A DNA stretch of 64,000 bases from JACVRX01 sp963819885 (GTDB taxonomy: Bacteria; Actinomycetota; Actinomycetes; Jiangellales; Jiangellaceae), in the NCBI GenBank assembly GCA_963819885.1, contig CAWFXV010000017.1, positions 4,537 through 68,536 of the forward strand. Reading direction: 5' to 3'. The translations under genes were made by a program, and so were the position numbers. A model generated the notes under the pieces. That model worked only from the letters and a program-made list of their open reading frames with translations, was not told the DNA's origin and did no database searches. Shown piece after piece: positions 17,645-26,524 of the stretch. The stretch's first letter is position 1. Every line of letters begins with the position of its first letter.

Positions 17645-19167
17645 TGTCCCACGACAGCACCGCTGCGGAAACCACAGCACCCGAGCCCGAGAGTGTCGAG
17701 AAGGGCCACGGGCACCGACATCTCGGCATCGCACTGACCGTCATCACCGCAGCCCAACTGATGATCGTGCTGGACGCGTCGGTGGTGAACATCGCATTGC
17801 CGTCGATCCAGACCGATCTCGGCTTCTCCTCGGCAAACCTGCCGTGGGTGATCAACGCCTACGTGGTTGCCTTTGGCGGGCTGCTCCTCCTCGGCGGCCG
17901 GGCCGGTGACCTGTTGGGCCGGCGGCGTGTCTTCATGGCCGGCATCGGGCTGTTCACGCTCGCGTCGTTGCTGGGTGGCATGGCCCAAAGCGGGGCCTGG
18001 CTGCTTGGGGCTCGGGTCTTGCAGGGAATCGGCGCCGCCATCATCGCGCCGACCGCCCTGGCGCTGATCACCACGACCTTCCCAGCGGGACCACCACGGA
18101 ACCGCGCCTTCGCTGTCTACGCTGCAATGTCGGGGATGGGTGCCGCGATCGGTCTCATCGTCGGCGGAGCGCTGACCGAGGTGTCGTGGCGGTGGACGCT
18201 GTTCATCAACATTCCGATCGGCATCCTGCTCATTGCGCTTGCACCACGATTCCTCGGCGAGTCCGCGCGGCAGCACGGTCGATTCGACCTGCTCGGCGCG
18301 GTGGTCGGAACCAGTGGTCTGGTCGCGGTGGTCTACGGCCTCACTCACGCCGCTACGCACGAGTGGACATCACCGACGACGGTCGCACTCCTTGTCGGCG
18401 GCCTTGTTCTGCTGGTGGCCTTCTTGGTCATCGAGTCGTGGGTCGAGCATCCGTTGCTGCCCATGCGGATCCTCGCCGATCGCACCCGGGCGGTGAGCTT
18501 CGTGACGATGCTCATCATCGGCGCCGCGCTGTTCTCCACGTTCTACTTCATCAGCCTTTTCGTCCAGCAGGTCCTCGGCTATGACCCGCTGCAAGCTGGT
18601 CTCGCCTTCCTGCCGTTCAGCGCCGGCATTGTCATCGCTGCCCAGGTTGCCTCCGCCCTCGCTTCGCGGGTCGACCCGCGCTGGATCGCCGGTGCCGGAG
18701 CGGCCATCGCAGCGGTCGGCATGTGGGGATACACCCAGCTCGACATCACCTCCACGTATCTGACCGGCCTGCTGCCATCGATCATCGTGACCTCGGTCGG
18801 CATGGGTCTTGCGTTCGTCCCGCTGACGTTGACCGCCGTCAGCCGGATCGCGCGCCAGGACTCTGGAGTGGGAGCCGGAGTGCTCAACACGACGCAACAG
18901 ATCGGCGGCGCGCTCGGTCTGGCCATGCTCGGCAGCCTCGCCACTCAGGCCGCCCTCGACAAGGCCGAGGAGCTCACCGTGTTGGCGCAGAGCGGTCAGT
19001 TCGACCCCACCCTGATCCCGCTCGTGGCCCAGACCGAGGGCTCGTCGCTGGCGTTCTGGGTCGCCGCCTGCATGCTGCTGGCCAGCGCACTGATCGCGGT
19101 GTTCGGTCTCAACATCAAGCACGAGGAGCTCACCGCTGACAGCCTGGAGGTGCAACCCGTCGGCTGA
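17644..19167 (+). CDS. DHA2-family (EmrB/QacA-type) drug exporter
   Basis: A 507-residue MFS protein with about 14 hydrophobic segments. Motif D1 is LMIVLDASVVNIALPSIQTDL, motif A is GGRAGDLLGRRRVF, and motif C lies near GMGAAIGLIVGGAL. Members exchange protons for cationic or hydrophobic drugs. It is translationally coupled to the tetR gene. The last ~25 residues are charged and cytoplasmic. Confidence 0.9.
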   Translation: MSHDSTAAETTAPEPESVEKGHGHRHLGIALTVITAAQLMIVLDASVVNIALPSIQTDLGFSSANLPWVINAYVVAFGGLLLLGGRAGDLLGRRRVFMAGIGLFTLASLLGGMAQSGAWLLGARVLQGIGAAIIAPTALALITTTFPAGPPRNRAFAVYAAMSGMGAAIGLIVGGALTEVSWRWTLFINIPIGILLIALAPRFLGESARQHGRFDLLGAVVGTSGLVAVVYGLTHAATHEWTSPTTVALLVGGLVLLVAFLVIESWVEHPLLPMRILADRTRAVSFVTMLIIGAALFSTFYFISLFVQQVLGYDPLQAGLAFLPFSAGIVIAAQVASALASRVDPRWIAGAGAAIAAVGMWGYTQLDITSTYLTGLLPSIIVTSVGMGLAFVPLTLTAVSRIARQDSGVGAGVLNTTQQIGGALGLAMLGSLATQAALDKAEELTVLAQSGQFDPTLIPLVAQTEGSSLAFWVAACMLLASALIAVFGLNIKHEELTADSLEVQPVG

Positions 19168-19199
19168 CCGATACACCTGGCGGCCTGGCGCGATCTCCC

Positions 19200-19883
19200 C
19201 TACGGCGACGCGTCCAGGCCGGCCAGGCTGGCTGAGACGACGGCTGGCGCCGCCAGATCGGTGTTGTCGAGGATCACCGTCGAGTGCTCCCATGGTCGGG
19301 CGTCGCGCAGATAGAGGCGTTGTCCTTCGACGTAGCGTCGGTTGCCGGCCGCGTGCGGGTCAGGTGACCAACCGTCGCGCCGCGAGCAGCGGGCGACCGA
19401 GACGTCGAAGCTGACGTGCAGAAGGATCGAGAAGTCCCAGTTCGCTCGTAGCTGGGGCCGGTGCAGGAAGATCCCGTCGAGGATTAGCGCCGCGTCCGCA
19501 TCGGCCTGTTGCTCCGGGGCCGCGACCGAGACGTCGGCCCGGTAGTCGAAGACAGCCACTCGAAACCGGCCGGATCCACCCGGCGCGAACGGCGCGAGCA
19601 AAAACTCGCAGAGCCGCGGGTAGTCATACGAGTCACAGTAGAAACCCTCCGGTGAAGTCCGCCCAAGCCGGTACCGGTCGGCTCGGGGGCGATGAAAGCC
19701 ATCAACAGACGCGCGCACAACCGGCCGGCCGCTGGCCATGACGCGAGTCGCCAGTTCGTCGGCGAAAACAGATTTGCCGGCACCGTCGACACCGTCGACC
19801 GCTACCCGCAGCCGCCGTCGAGGATGCAAGCTGACCAGTCGCTCGGCGAGAGTCGCGAGAAGAATGTCACGGGCCGTTACCAC
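19200..19883 (-). CDS. Uridine-kinase-like P-loop kinase
   Basis: A 227-residue P-loop protein: Walker A VDGVDGAGKS, then RASVDGFHRPRADRY (uridine-kinase-like substrate loop), FYCDSYDYPRL, and LILDGIFLHRP (Walker B-like). It probably phosphorylates a nucleoside or a small alcohol; actinobacterial members are rarely characterised. Start is uncertain: GTG 19883 gives a typical N-terminus; ATG 19943 would add 20 residues encoded across an inverted repeat (19887-19920). I prefer 19883. Confidence 0.72.
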   Translation of the reverse strand: MVTARDILLATLAERLVSLHPRRRLRVAVDGVDGAGKSVFADELATRVMASGRPVVRASVDGFHRPRADRYRLGRTSPEGFYCDSYDYPRLCEFLLAPFAPGGSGRFRVAVFDYRADVSVAAPEQQADADAALILDGIFLHRPQLRANWDFSILLHVSFDVSVARCSRRDGWSPDPHAAGNRRYVEGQRLYLRDARPWEHSTVILDNTDLAAPAVVSASLAGLDASP

Positions 19884-19886
19884 ATG

Positions 19887-19920
19887 CCGGCTGTGGATCG
19901 CCGAAGCGGTCCACAGCCGG
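19887..19920. repeat. Perfect 11-bp inverted repeat between divergent genes
   Basis: Arms CCGGCTGTGGA (19887-19897) and TCCACAGCCGG (19910-19920) with a 12-base spacer, between the kinase gene and the divergent gene at 19942. If the kinase starts at 19883 this lies just ahead of it and could be an operator or form an mRNA hairpin at its ribosome site. No T-tract follows, so it is not a standard terminator. Confidence 0.6.
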
Positions 19921-19941
19921 TCTGGAGCAGCATCGGGCGGC

Positions 19942-20352
19942 ATGGACACCATCACCTCCCTCGCCAGCGAGGCTGAAGCGTTCCGGTTCTTGACCACCAT
20001 TGTCGCGGTCGGCGAACTGCGTCCCGGCTCACTTCTGGTCGCTTGTACCGACGCTGACGGCCACCCGGGAACGATCGTGGCAGTCGACGAGGTCCCAGCC
20101 GATCCGCCGCAACATTCCCGGGTTCGCGCCCTCGCCCAACTCCTCGAACTCGTCGCTGCAAGTGGCCACTGCGGCGGCCTGCTCGCAGTGTCGCGACTCG
20201 GCGAGTGCCGGGTCCACGGTGGCGATCTGGCCTGGCACGACGCGTTTGCCGCGACGTCTCTGGGAGTCGGGCTCAGCTGTCACGGCACCTACCTGGTCAC
20301 ACCTGCCGGAATGTGCCGTGTGCGACCGCGGCCATTGACCATCGCGGCGTAG
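19942..20352 (+). CDS. Conserved-looking protein of unknown function
   Basis: A 136-residue soluble protein I do not recognise. It has alternating strands and helices: GSLLVACTDADGHPGTIVAVDEVP, then RVRALAQLLELVAASG, then GLLAVSRLGECRVHGGDLAWHDAFAATSLGVGL and GTYLVTPAGMCRVRP. Codon choice and composition are normal for the window, and the frame is bounded on both sides by real genes, so it is probably coding. The alternation resembles a JAB/RadC-like or nucleotide-binding small domain, but no catalytic motif is visible. Confidence 0.6.
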   Translation: MDTITSLASEAEAFRFLTTIVAVGELRPGSLLVACTDADGHPGTIVAVDEVPADPPQHSRVRALAQLLELVAASGHCGGLLAVSRLGECRVHGGDLAWHDAFAATSLGVGLSCHGTYLVTPAGMCRVRPRPLTIAA

Positions 20353-20374
20353 CGGCCCCGACGGAAGTACACGA

Positions 20375-20869
20375 TCAGGCGTGGAACCAGTCGCTGGCAC
20401 GAACCGCACGCATCGCCGCTCGCCGAATCTCGGGGTCGAGCCGGCGCAGGTAGACCACCCCGTCGAGGTGGTCGACCTCGTGCTCCAGGCAGCGCGCCAG
20501 CAACTCTTCGCCCTCCACCCGAATCTGGTTGCCGTCCTGATCGAACCCCTCGACGGCGGCATACCACGAGCGGCGGGTAGGGAACCACAGCTCGGGGACG
20601 GACAGGCAGCCCTCGTCGCCGTACTGCTCGCCCTCGGTCGCGACCAACACGGGATTGAAGACCACCCCGACCCGGTCGTCGACGTTGTAGGAGAATCCGC
20701 GCAGGGCCACTCCGATTTGCGGGGCCGCGACACCGGCCCGGCCGGGTGCCTGAACCGTATCCAGCAGGTCGCGCGCCAACGCCCGCGTCGCCGAGCCGAA
20801 CTCGCTGATCTCGGCCGCAACAGTCAGCAGTACCGGGTCCCCGTATCGGCGAATCTCCCGTACCGTCAC
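20375..20869 (-). CDS. def: Peptide deformylase
   Basis: A 164-residue metal hydrolase that removes the formyl group from the starting Met of new proteins. Motif 1 is GVAAPQIG, motif 2 EGCLSVP (metal Cys), motif 3 HEVDHLDG (two metal His and catalytic Glu). The GTG at 20869 is chosen since VTVREIRRYGDPVL is the typical start; the open frame upstream has no resemblance. No methionyl-tRNA formyltransferase lies next to it, so it may be one of several deformylases. Confidence 0.88.
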   Translation of the reverse strand: MTVREIRRYGDPVLLTVAAEISEFGSATRALARDLLDTVQAPGRAGVAAPQIGVALRGFSYNVDDRVGVVFNPVLVATEGEQYGDEGCLSVPELWFPTRRSWYAAVEGFDQDGNQIRVEGEELLARCLEHEVDHLDGVVYLRRLDPEIRRAAMRAVRASDWFHA

Positions 20870-20990
20870 GCACACCTCGCGCCCGCTGCCGGCCGACGGC
20901 GCAGGCGAACCACCGTCGGCGCTTCCCGGACGGCGAGTGTACGGATACCGTCCGGGCAGTCCCTGCACAGCGAGAACTCGAGGGAGCATC

Positions 20991-22388
20991 GTGGCCCGGC
21001 CCTTGGTACCACCCGGGCCGCTTGCCGACGACGCTGAACGAGCTGCAGAGCATCGGGCCTGGTACTTCTACGACTGGGCCAACTCGGGCTTCGTCACCAC
21101 TACCGGCGCAGTCCTGTTCGGGCCGTATCTGACCGCCGTCGCCGAGACTGCCGCTTGCGGGCGAGTTGGAACCCCAGAAGAACCGTGTCGCGGGACGCTC
21201 GAGGTGCTCGGGATTCCAGTGGCGGCCGGCTCGGTCGCGCCTTACGCGGTCACCTTCGCCACGCTGGTGTCGGCAGCGCTGCTGCCGATTGTCGGAGCCA
21301 TCGCCGATCGCACCTCTCGCAAGCGTCACATGTTGGCCGGATTCGCCTGGGGCGGTGCCGCGAGTGCGGCATCGATGTTCTTCGTCGGTGGATCGAACTG
21401 GGGGCTCGGCGTTCTCCTGCTGCTCGCTGCCTCCTTGTTCCTCGGCGCCTCATTGGTGGTCTATGACGCGATCTTGTGCGAGATCGCCGCGGAATCCGAT
21501 CGGGATCGAGTCTCCAGCCGAGGCTGGGCTCTCGGCTACCTGGGCGGCGGTCTGTTGCTGGCCGCCAATCTGGTCCTGCTCACAGTCCTGCCATTTGGGT
21601 TGTCCAGAGGCGACGCCGTACAGGTCAGCCTGCTCTCCGCCGGCATCTGGTGGGCCCTGTGGACCCTGGTGCCGTTCCGGGGGCTGCGCGACCGGCCACC
21701 CGTCGCCGTCGTCGCGACCGGATCTCAGCAAGGGCTGCTCGGTGCGGCGTTCGGCCAGCTCCGCCAGACGTTGCGCCATGCCCGGTCGTATCCCCAGACC
21801 GTGCACTTCCTCATCGCCTATCTGTTCTACAACGACGGCATCCAGACGGTGATCTACGCCGCGTCGATCTACGGCAGCCGCCAGCTCGGTTTGGCCGAGA
21901 GCACCCTCATCACCGCGATCCTGGTGGTGCAGTTCGTCGCATTCGCGGGTGCGCTGATGCTCGGTCGAGTGGCCGCCCGTGTCGGCAGCAAGCGCACCGT
22001 TCTTGCTGCCTTGGTGTTGTGGACCCTGGTGGTCGGCGCCGCGTTCTTCCTGCCCGTGCGGCAGGTGGTGCCGTTCCTCGTACTCGCCTTTGCCATCGGC
22101 ATCGTGCTCGGCGGAAGCCAGGCCTTGTCCCGCTCGCTGTTCAGCCTGCTCATCCCCCGCGGCAACGAGGGCGAGTACTTCAGCCTTTATCAGGCTGCCG
22201 AACGGGGCACGAGCTGGTTCGGGACCTTGGTCTTCGGCCTCGTGTTCCAGCTCACCGGCTCTTACCGCAACGCCATCCTCGTACTCGTCGTGTTCTTCGT
22301 CGTGGGATTCGTCTTGTTGTCTCGGGTGGACGTGCAGCGCGGGATCGAGCAGGCCGGCAACGAGGTTCCAGCCGTACTGAGGACGTGA
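20991..22388 (+). CDS. UMF1/Atg22-like MFS transporter
   Basis: A 465-residue membrane protein with about 12 helices, matching the UMF1 group related to yeast vacuolar Atg22: EHRAWYFYDWANSGFVTT at the start, a DAILCEIA helix after the fourth segment, ALGYLGGGLLL, YLFYNDGIQT, and SRSLFSLLIPRGNEGEYFSLY near the end. Substrate unknown, amino acids being likely by analogy. GTG 20991 is preceded by AGGGAG; an ATG 54 bases upstream lies within the deformylase promoter and is rejected. Confidence 0.85.
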   Translation: MARPLVPPGPLADDAERAAEHRAWYFYDWANSGFVTTTGAVLFGPYLTAVAETAACGRVGTPEEPCRGTLEVLGIPVAAGSVAPYAVTFATLVSAALLPIVGAIADRTSRKRHMLAGFAWGGAASAASMFFVGGSNWGLGVLLLLAASLFLGASLVVYDAILCEIAAESDRDRVSSRGWALGYLGGGLLLAANLVLLTVLPFGLSRGDAVQVSLLSAGIWWALWTLVPFRGLRDRPPVAVVATGSQQGLLGAAFGQLRQTLRHARSYPQTVHFLIAYLFYNDGIQTVIYAASIYGSRQLGLAESTLITAILVVQFVAFAGALMLGRVAARVGSKRTVLAALVLWTLVVGAAFFLPVRQVVPFLVLAFAIGIVLGGSQALSRSLFSLLIPRGNEGEYFSLYQAAERGTSWFGTLVFGLVFQLTGSYRNAILVLVVFFVVGFVLLSRVDVQRGIEQAGNEVPAVLRT

Positions 22389-22479
22389 GCGAAGTCACTC
22401 GGCAGGGTTCCGCGGGGCGGCGGAGCAAGGAACAACAAGCCCGACTCCGACGTTAATGCTTGTGACGTCCTGTCCATCG

Positions 22480-22498
22480 CCTGACCGGCGCAGTCAGG
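22480..22498. repeat. Small inverted repeat upstream of rbpA
   Basis: CCTGAC and GTCAGG arms with a 7-base spacer between the MFS gene and rbpA. It could be a short transcription-stopping hairpin or a regulatory site; no T-tract follows. Confidence 0.3.
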
Positions 22499-22553
22499 AC
22501 TCATGAGACCGACTGAAAGCACCCGGGGACCACCTCCCAGAAGGGTTGACATC

Positions 22554-22943
22554 ATGGCCGAGCGTTCTACCCTTCGCGGATCCCGGCTGGGCGCGACCAG
22601 CTACGAGGACGAGCGCGGCGTCGAGTTAGCCGACCGCCAAGCAGTCGTGTACGACTGCGCGCATGGACACCGCTTCGAGATGATGTTCTCGGTCGAGGCA
22701 GAGGTGCCGGCCCTGTGGGACTGCCCACGCTGCGGCGCGCAGGCGCTCAGGGTAGAGACCGACCGGCCAGACGAGAAGCCGACGAAGCCGCCGCGTACCC
22801 ACTGGGACATGCTGCTCGAGCGCCGGTCCGTCGAAGATCTCGAGATTCTGCTCGACGAGCGGCTCGAGCTCCTTCGCGCGGGTCTGCTCCCCGGCGGCGC
22901 CCACTTCGCCACCGGCGCCCGCGGCCGGAGGAAGACCGCCTGA
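22554..22943 (+). CDS. rbpA: RNA polymerase-binding protein RbpA
   Basis: A 129-residue actinobacterial transcription factor that binds the beta' subunit and sigma and stabilises open complexes. The N-terminal ERSTLRGSRLGATSYEDERG is diagnostic. The core has CAHGHRF and CPRCG (zinc-binding Cys/His set); the basic linker and sigma-interaction helix follow (HWDMLLERRSVEDLEILLDERL). It is slightly longer than usual because of a C-terminal Gly/Arg-rich tail. The ATG at 22554 gives the expected start; upstream in-frame codons do not match. Confidence 0.95.
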   Translation: MAERSTLRGSRLGATSYEDERGVELADRQAVVYDCAHGHRFEMMFSVEAEVPALWDCPRCGAQALRVETDRPDEKPTKPPRTHWDMLLERRSVEDLEILLDERLELLRAGLLPGGAHFATGARGRRKTA

Positions 22944-23239
22944 GCGCTCGTCGAGCTAGCTGCCATGAAGGCGGCTCCCCCGGCCCAACGCGAGCCCGTT
23001 GCCCTCCCGGCGCCGCGGCTCGCGTTCGCATCCAGGGCTGCCAGCCGCCTGGTGGTAGACCTGGCTGGCGCAGGACCCCCGGTGTGGCGGTTGGCTCGCC
23101 AGAAGGTCGCGATTGGCTCGCTCTATCGTGACTAGCCCGCGGCATTTGCGTGCTTTGTGGGGCGGCGCAGCGTGCCAATCGCATCTGCGGAGCCAGGATC
23201 CGCTAGCCCGCACCGCGGCGCGCATCGGGAGCACGGCTC
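22944..23239. other. Intergenic stretch with one doubtful small frame
   Basis: About 300 bases between the convergent rbpA and fxsA genes. A 56-codon frame (22965-23135, plus strand, ATG start, basic and Ala/Arg-rich) is open but has no Shine-Dalgarno and no recognisable motif, so I do not call it a gene. No clear terminator with a T-tract is visible. Confidence 0.5.
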
Positions 23240-23719
23240 TTAGTTCGTGGGATCGTCTCGGGAGTCGATAACCTCGCCTCGGATGATCGGACCCGCGGTC
23301 GGCTTCGGTGCGGCAGGCGGCGGCCCGACACTGGTGATTCCGCCGGCTCGGCTGACCAGGCCCGTCCCGAGCGTGGTCAGCAATCGGCGCGCGAACGGCC
23401 GGCTGGCCGGTATGACGATGATCAGGCCGACCAAGTCGGTCAGTATGCCCGGCAGAACCAGTAGCAGTCCGCCCGTCGCGACCAAACCCCGGTCGGGCAC
23501 TGCAGGCTCCGGCGCCCGACGCTCGCGCATAGCGGCCCGCATCGCCTCGACGGCTCGTATGCCCTCCCGGCGAATTAGCACCGCGCCAACTGCCGCGGTC
23601 GCCAGCACCCAGACGAACAGCGCGCCCCCACCCAGCAACTGGCCGACGAGCACGAACAGGGCGACCTCGACCACGATGTACAGCACGAATGCCAGCCGCA
23701 CGGGGAAAGACAGGCTCAT
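23240..23719 (-). CDS. FxsA family membrane protein
   Basis: A 159-residue protein with an FxsA core: PVRLAFVLYIVVEVALFVLVGQLLGG, a second segment VWVLATAAVGAVLIRREGIRAV and a third around LLLVLPGILTDLVGLIIVIPAS, followed by a Pro-rich cytoplasmic tail. In E. coli FxsA affects phage exclusion when overproduced; the actinobacterial role is unknown. Its ATG overlaps the ppm stop, so it is the third gene of the lnt-ppm operon. Confidence 0.87.
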   Translation of the reverse strand: MSLSFPVRLAFVLYIVVEVALFVLVGQLLGGGALFVWVLATAAVGAVLIRREGIRAVEAMRAAMRERRAPEPAVPDRGLVATGGLLLVLPGILTDLVGLIIVIPASRPFARRLLTTLGTGLVSRAGGITSVGPPPAAPKPTAGPIIRGEVIDSRDDPTN

Positions 23720-24474
23720 CGGCGCCACCTCCAGGCGCGGAGTTGGCCGACGCGGTATGCAATCCCCCACCGGGTGACCTGCCATAAGGCCTCGCGCACG
23801 ATGGCGCCGCTCATCTTCGACGTGCCCTCGGTCCGTTCGACGAAGGTGATGGGCACCTCGACAACCCGCAGGCCGGCACGGACAGCTCGCCAGGCCAGTT
23901 CCACCTGAAAGCAATAGCCGGCCGAAGCGACGGTATCCAAATCGAGCTGACGCACTGCGCTCGCCCGATAGGCACGGTATCCACCAGTGGCATCCCGCAG
24001 CGGCACTCCGAGGGCAATGCTGGTGTAGCGGTTCCCGCCCCGGGAGAGCACCTCTCGCTGCCACGACCAGTCCACGATCCGCCCGCCAGGGACGTACCTC
24101 GAGCCGAGAACCACGTCCGCATCCGCCAATGCCGTGAGCAGCCGAGACAGCTGTTCGGGCTGATGCGACCCGTCAGCGTCCATCTCCACCAGCACGTCGT
24201 ACTCGCGCTCGAGCCCCCACCGGAACCCGGCGGCGTATGCCCTGCCCAGACCGTCCTTTCGAGCCCGGTGCAAAACGTGCACGAGCGGGTCCAGTTCGGC
24301 CAATCCATCGGCGATCTCGCCGGTGCCGTCCGGCGAGGCGTCGTCGACGACGAGCACATCAGCTCCTGGCACGGCTGACCGCACCCGCTCGACGACCTTC
24401 CGGACGACGGCTGCCTCATTGTAGGTCGGCATGACGACGAGCAGTCGCCGGGCACCGGCATCCTGGCCCGTCAC
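23716..24474 (-). CDS. ppm: Polyprenol monophosphomannose synthase
   Basis: A 252-residue GT2 glycosyltransferase making polyprenyl-phosphate mannose from GDP-mannose. VVMPTYNEA is at the start, then VVDDASPDGTG; the metal-binding triad is EMDADGSHQPEQL; later motifs are GSRYVPGG and YRAYRASAVRQLD, with QVELAWRA. No transmembrane segment, as in the actinobacterial catalytic domain. In mycobacteria it is fused to Lnt in Ppm1; here the two are separate but overlap by 4 bases. It supplies mannose for lipoglycans and for protein O-mannosylation. Confidence 0.9.
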   Translation of the reverse strand: MTGQDAGARRLLVVMPTYNEAAVVRKVVERVRSAVPGADVLVVDDASPDGTGEIADGLAELDPLVHVLHRARKDGLGRAYAAGFRWGLEREYDVLVEMDADGSHQPEQLSRLLTALADADVVLGSRYVPGGRIVDWSWQREVLSRGGNRYTSIALGVPLRDATGGYRAYRASAVRQLDLDTVASAGYCFQVELAWRAVRAGLRVVEVPITFVERTEGTSKMSGAIVREALWQVTRWGIAYRVGQLRAWRWRR

Positions 24475-26006
24475 GATGTCGGCACGGTCTCAGGAGACGC
24501 CGGGCTCTGGTCGGCCACGATCGGCCCGCGTCGGCGGGACACCAGCACGGCGGCAGTAGCTGCGCCCAGTGTCGCGGCGACCAGGATCCACTCCGGCCAC
24601 TCGCCGATGATCGTCGCGATCGTGTGCCGAGTTCCTAGCGGCACCGCGGCGACCAATACGGCCTGGGTATCGAGTTCCGCCCGGTCGACCACCGCTCCGT
24701 CGGGTTCGACGATTGCGCTGACGCCGGCGAGGGCCGAGACGAGCACCGTTCGGCCGTGTTCCACCGCCCGGAACCGAGCCATGGCAAGCTGCTGCTCGGT
24801 CATCGGGGAGAAGCCGAATGTGGCGTTGTTCGTCTGGACCGCCAAAATCTCGCCGCCGTCTCGAACGGCGTCGCGAACGAGGTTGTCGAAAGCGACCTCG
24901 AAACAGATGACCACACCGACCTGGGTGGCTCCCATCGGTAAGACGCCGACCTCCTGCCCGCCGATGAAGTCTCGTGGCTGCTGATCGACCTCCGGCGCGA
25001 TCAGCCGAGCCAATCGCCGGAACGGGATGTACTCCCCGAACGGCATCGGGTGTCGCTTGACGTAGGTGGCCTCCGGTCCGCCGGCTGGCACCCACACGAT
25101 CGAGGTGTTCTGGACGTTTCGCTCATCGGCTGTCGGCACGAGCGCACCGACGAGAGTCGGCGCACTGATGGCGTCAACGGCAGCGGAGATGTCAGCACTG
25201 GTCCGCGCGTCGGCATACGGGTTGATGTCAGAGGAGTTCTCCGGCCAGACGACGAGGTCCGGCCGCTCGACCGAGCCCGCCTGTACCTCCTCTGCCAGTC
25301 GGCTGGTCACAGCGGCGTTGTTCCGGGTGATCACCCGGCGCTCGTCGTTGTAGTCGAAATTGAGCTCGGGCACGTTGCCTTGGACCACGGCGACGGTGAT
25401 GGCGTTGTCGCTCGTCGTTGTGGCCGGAATAACCATGCCGGCCACGAGGACGACGGCCGCGGCAGCGAGTGCGACCAGCCGCCTGGTCAGCTGACCGGGC
25501 TGCACAGCCCAGGCCAGTAACCCGCCAACGAGGGCGACGGCAAAGGTGACCAGCGGCGAACCACCGACAGCGGCCAGTCCCAGCAGGGGTCCGTCCACCT
25601 GGGAGAACGCCAGCTTGCCCCAGGTGAATCCGCCGTAGGGCACGCGCCCGCGTAGCGCTTCCTCGGCCACCCAAGCCGCAGCGGTCCAGACCGGCCAGCC
25701 AGGCAGGCGCTGGGCAAGCATCAGGATCACGCCGAGCGGGAGGAAGAACAGGGCCTGGGAAAGTGCCAGGATCAGCCACGGCACCGGGCCGACCTCCGCG
25801 CCGGTCCATGGCAGGAACGGTACGAAGAAGCCCAAGCCGACCAATAGTCCAAGCAGTGCAGACCGACGTACCGGCTGTCCTCGGACCAGAAGCGCGAACG
25901 CCGCTGGGACAATGGGGGCGACGAACCAGAGGTCGTAGGGCGGAAAGGCGAGAATGAGCGCCGCCCCGGTTGCCACGGCCGCGGCGGCGCGAGCAAGAGG
26001 CGTCAC
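24471..26006 (-). CDS. lnt: Apolipoprotein N-acyltransferase
   Basis: A 511-residue membrane enzyme with about six N-terminal helices and a periplasmic carbon-nitrogen hydrolase domain. The catalytic triad is visible: Glu in VWPENSSDIN, Lys in YVKRHPMPFGEYIP, Cys in VGVVICFEVAF. A final helix lies near LVAATLGAATAAVLV. It adds the third acyl chain to lipoproteins. GTG 26006 is taken as start because the first helix begins there (TPLARAAAAVATGAALILAF); an open extension up to 26135 is Ala/Pro-rich and unsupported. Overlaps ppm downstream. Confidence 0.9.
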   Translation of the reverse strand: MTPLARAAAAVATGAALILAFPPYDLWFVAPIVPAAFALLVRGQPVRRSALLGLLVGLGFFVPFLPWTGAEVGPVPWLILALSQALFFLPLGVILMLAQRLPGWPVWTAAAWVAEEALRGRVPYGGFTWGKLAFSQVDGPLLGLAAVGGSPLVTFAVALVGGLLAWAVQPGQLTRRLVALAAAAVVLVAGMVIPATTTSDNAITVAVVQGNVPELNFDYNDERRVITRNNAAVTSRLAEEVQAGSVERPDLVVWPENSSDINPYADARTSADISAAVDAISAPTLVGALVPTADERNVQNTSIVWVPAGGPEATYVKRHPMPFGEYIPFRRLARLIAPEVDQQPRDFIGGQEVGVLPMGATQVGVVICFEVAFDNLVRDAVRDGGEILAVQTNNATFGFSPMTEQQLAMARFRAVEHGRTVLVSALAGVSAIVEPDGAVVDRAELDTQAVLVAAVPLGTRHTIATIIGEWPEWILVAATLGAATAAVLVSRRRGPIVADQSPASPETVPTS

Positions 26007-26524
26007 GGGCAGTGGGTTCTCCAGACACTGGGCGGCAGACGCCAATGGGCGAGCGGCATCGTTCTTGTGACCGTATAACGTGCCGCGCGCCGCGGCCGTG
26101 CCCAGGATCGGCCCGCTGCCCGAGGTCTTGCACATGTGCTACGGCGGACGCGGCCCGGCCCCGCCCTTCGGACCGGTCCGCGCACCGCTGGCTGCAGCCC
26201 GCGGACCGTTGTCTACTGGGCGGGCCGGGCCCGACCTCGTCACACCCCGTGCCGCTGCTAACGCCAGCAGGCGCGCCGAACGACCCAGAACCTGGCTCAG
26301 GCGGGTTGCCCGGACTGACGCCCGCGGCTCCCCGTCGGCCCCGATCACTCGGCGCGCCCGGACGCAGCCCGAGCAGTGTCCGCTGGTGGACAGCATGCGA
26401 CTCTGCTCTGTCGCGGGAGAGCTGTCAAACCGGGCATGACCAGCGCAGATACCGTGTTGTCGCAGGTCAGACAGGGCCCACGCACTCGCGGTTCGACCGC
26501 CGAATTTCAGCCGGCGGGACGAGG
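26007..26524. other. 518-base non-coding stretch upstream of lnt
   Basis: No convincing gene on either strand; open frames here are Ala/Arg/Pro-rich and lack motifs. It contains a GC-rich inverted repeat, CGGTCCGCG/CGCGGACCG (26174-26182 and 26200-26208, 17-base loop), which could end transcription of the amidohydrolase direction poorly or fold in a leader. TTATAC on the minus strand near 26074 could be a -10 box for lnt. Confidence 0.45.

Noticed and set aside
22965..23135. A 56-codon gene between rbpA and fxsA
   Set aside because: No Shine-Dalgarno, biased Ala/Arg composition and no recognisable motif; kept only as a note in the intergenic entry.
26174..26208. Intrinsic terminator upstream of lnt
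   Set aside because: A 9-bp GC hairpin exists but with a 17-base loop and no T-tract on either side.
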